In this document: in pieces, positions 6,351-7,366 of the stretch
Layout of the letters: each line of letters starts with the position of its first letter
How positions within the stretch are numbered: the first letter of the stretch is position 1
Origin: Rickettsia typhi
Lineage (GTDB): Bacteria; Pseudomonadota; Alphaproteobacteria; Rickettsiales; Deianiraeaceae
DNA length: 7,366 nt
Assembly: GCA_945861605.1 (NCBI GenBank)
Contig: CAMAVG010000044.1
Coordinates: 1-7,366 of the forward strand
Direction: 5' to 3'
The notes under the pieces: model-generated
The model's database searches: none
The model's input: the letters and a program-made list of their open reading frames with translations, nothing else
Told to the model about the DNA's origin: nothing
Position numbers and translations under genes: made by a program

Positions 6351-7053
6351 TCTTCTTCCCAAAAAGTGAAAATATTACAAGGGTGATTTCAAACAGTGCG
6401 ATCAACAAAAAAGCAACTATCACTTGGGAAACGACATCCGGCGGGGTGATTATCGCCCCAATAATGAAGCTTAAAACAATGTAAAGTTTCCTGAATTTTC
6501 GAATTTTCTCAAGGGATATCACCCGCATTTGAAGAAGAGCAAAAATGACAATTGGGATTTCAAAAACCAACCCAAACATAACGCACAACATGAAAATTGT
6601 ATTAAAAAACGAACTTGCATTTAATGAAAACGAAATGGAAGGTTCCGCCATTTGAAACATAAAATTCACGACCATCGGTGCGATATAAAAAAAACCAAGG
6701 CAAATTCCAACGAAAAATAACAACAACGCAAGCGTGGAATAAAGGACTATCAGGGATTTCTTCTTGAAAATCGGCAGAAGATATTTCGCAGAAAAAAACA
6801 CCAAAAACGGCATAAACAGAACCAAGCTACACAAAAATGACAGCTTCATACTTAAAAAAAACGGTGCTTCAATTGTGAAATAATGCAACTGATGACCTTG
6901 CAAAAACCGCGTTTTTATGGAATCAACAATTTGTGCGTGGAAGTAATAACAAAGGCAAAACGAAGCAATAAAACAAAGCGTCAGCTTGATTGCTAGGGTT
7001 TTGAGATCCATAATATGCCCAATTATGTCTTTCCTGTGAAGGTTTTCTTCCAT
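6337..7053 (-). CDS. tatC: Sec-independent protein translocase subunit TatC, divergent
   Basis: TatC is the inner-membrane receptor of the twin-arginine pathway, which exports folded proteins. The 238-residue protein from ATG 7053-7051 shows six hydrophobic segments at about 21-38, 66-88, 101-125, 146-175, 188-201 and 210-230. Recognisable TatC landmarks are the EAPFF start of segment 2, FGLVFEIPIVI (161-171) and TPPDVVSQ (203-210). Two parts are unusual. The N-terminal HLxELR motif reads HIMDLK (13-18). The first cytoplasmic loop reads PIFKKKS (94-100), where the family has a conserved Glu (E. coli Glu103, in YKHERR); here it is two residues shorter and has no acid. tatA and tatB are not in the window. 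An upstream TTG (7119) extends the frame by 22 codons without family resemblance. The gene overlaps truA by 14 bp. Confidence 0.93.
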   Translation of the reverse strand: MEENLHRKDIIGHIMDLKTLAIKLTLCFIASFCLCYYFHAQIVDSIKTRFLQGHQLHYFTIEAPFFLSMKLSFLCSLVLFMPFLVFFSAKYLLPIFKKKSLIVLYSTLALLLFFVGICLGFFYIAPMVVNFMFQMAEPSISFSLNASSFFNTIFMLCVMFGLVFEIPIVIFALLQMRVISLEKIRKFRKLYIVLSFIIGAIITPPDVVSQVIVAFLLIALFEITLVIFSLFGKKNAEV

Positions 7054-7090
7054 TTTTAAATGACTCAACTGCAATATTTTTTTTCTTGTA

Positions 7091-7119
7091 TTTATCAAAT
7101 TTCTATTTCCAAATAGCAA
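7091..7119 (-). promoter_or_regulatory. Weak promoter candidate for tatC-truA
   Basis: On the minus strand TTGCTA (7119-7114) and GATAAA (7096-7091) are 17 bp apart, each a 4-of-6 match. It is the best candidate between the divergent tatC and fabH starts, but the evidence is thin in such AT-rich DNA. Confidence 0.3.
7103..7116. repeat. Short palindrome between divergent tatC and fabH
   Basis: CTATTT (7103-7108) and AAATAG (7111-7116) are perfect inverted copies around CC. The palindrome lies 24 bp before fabH and 50 bp before tatC, a position suited to an operator shared by both genes. It overlaps the weak tatC -35 candidate. Function is inference only. Confidence 0.35.
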
Positions 7120-7139
7120 GAGAATTTAGTGAAACATAA

Positions 7140-7366
7140 ATGAAAAACAGCGGAATAAAAATCAGTTCATGGGGCGGATACCTTCCCAAAAGGAAGTTGA
7201 CGAATGAGGATATGTCTCAATTTGTTGAAACAAGCGACGAATGGATCGTTCAACGCACGGGAATTACTCAACGATATTTCGTTGAAGAATGGCAAATGAC
7301 ATCAGATATCGCACTGGAATCTGCACTTGTTTCTCTAAAGGGGAGGACTCACATCGACGCCATAAT
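7140..7366 (+). CDS. fabH: Beta-ketoacyl-ACP synthase III (FabH), N-terminal part
   Basis: FabH condenses acetyl-CoA with malonyl-ACP to start fatty-acid synthesis. Only 75 codons are in the window, from ATG 7140-7142 to the right edge. The start SSWGGYLPKRKLTNEDMSQ (9-27) and TSDEWIVQRTGITQRY (31-46) are hallmark FabH segments, and TSDIALESA (54-62) fits the next helix. The Cys-His-Asn catalytic triad lies beyond the window, so activity cannot be judged. The spacing before HIDAI (71-75) looks a little shorter than in most relatives. The gene is divergent from tatC, with 86 bp between start codons, and no strong ribosome-binding site is visible. Confidence 0.93.
   Translation, partial: MKNSGIKISSWGGYLPKRKLTNEDMSQFVETSDEWIVQRTGITQRYFVEEWQMTSDIALESALVSLKGRTHIDAI

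Overview
The window reads as AT-rich bacterial chromosome, most likely from an alphaproteobacterium (possibly host-associated). The basis is protein resemblance recalled from family knowledge, not a search. The biotin-dependent carboxylase has the architecture of alphaproteobacterial propionyl-CoA carboxylase alpha. The tyrosyl-tRNA synthetase carries a KMGK-type KMSKS loop, as alphaproteobacterial enzymes commonly do. EF-P and the start of FabH also resemble alphaproteobacterial versions. No rRNA, tRNA or CRISPR array was seen.

Layout. Positions 1-1248 (minus strand) hold a complete IS1595-family transposase gene. It is followed 20 bp downstream by a co-directional KilA-N domain gene that runs off the left edge. 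A promoter with a perfect TTGACA box sits upstream of the transposase at 1279-1307, and an 11-bp inverted repeat (1252-1292) straddles its -10 region. The gap 1249-1413 also carries the start region of pccA (1414-3429, plus), a 671-residue carboxylase with biotinyl-Lys633. pccA converges on tyrS (minus, ending at 3460), with a small hairpin between them.

The minus-strand block is tatC, truA, a 361-bp intergenic region, efp and tyrS. tatC/truA and efp/tyrS each overlap, by 14 and 20 bp, so each pair is probably translated from one transcript. At the right edge fabH starts on the plus strand, divergent from tatC.

Working relationships. These are mostly household genes: propionyl-CoA/fatty-acid carbon entry (pccA), fatty-acid initiation (fabH), translation (tyrS, efp, truA) and protein export (tatC). 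The unusual parts are the transposase/KilA-N pair and the truA-efp intergenic region. The latter holds a 102-bp array of a TTTTCAGAC-like unit repeated every 10-11 bp, next to three small hairpins, all upstream of a plausible efp promoter. The TatC also lacks a glutamate that is normally conserved for signal-peptide recognition. No wholly new system can be demonstrated from this window; the phased array and the KilA-N/transposase pair are the best leads.
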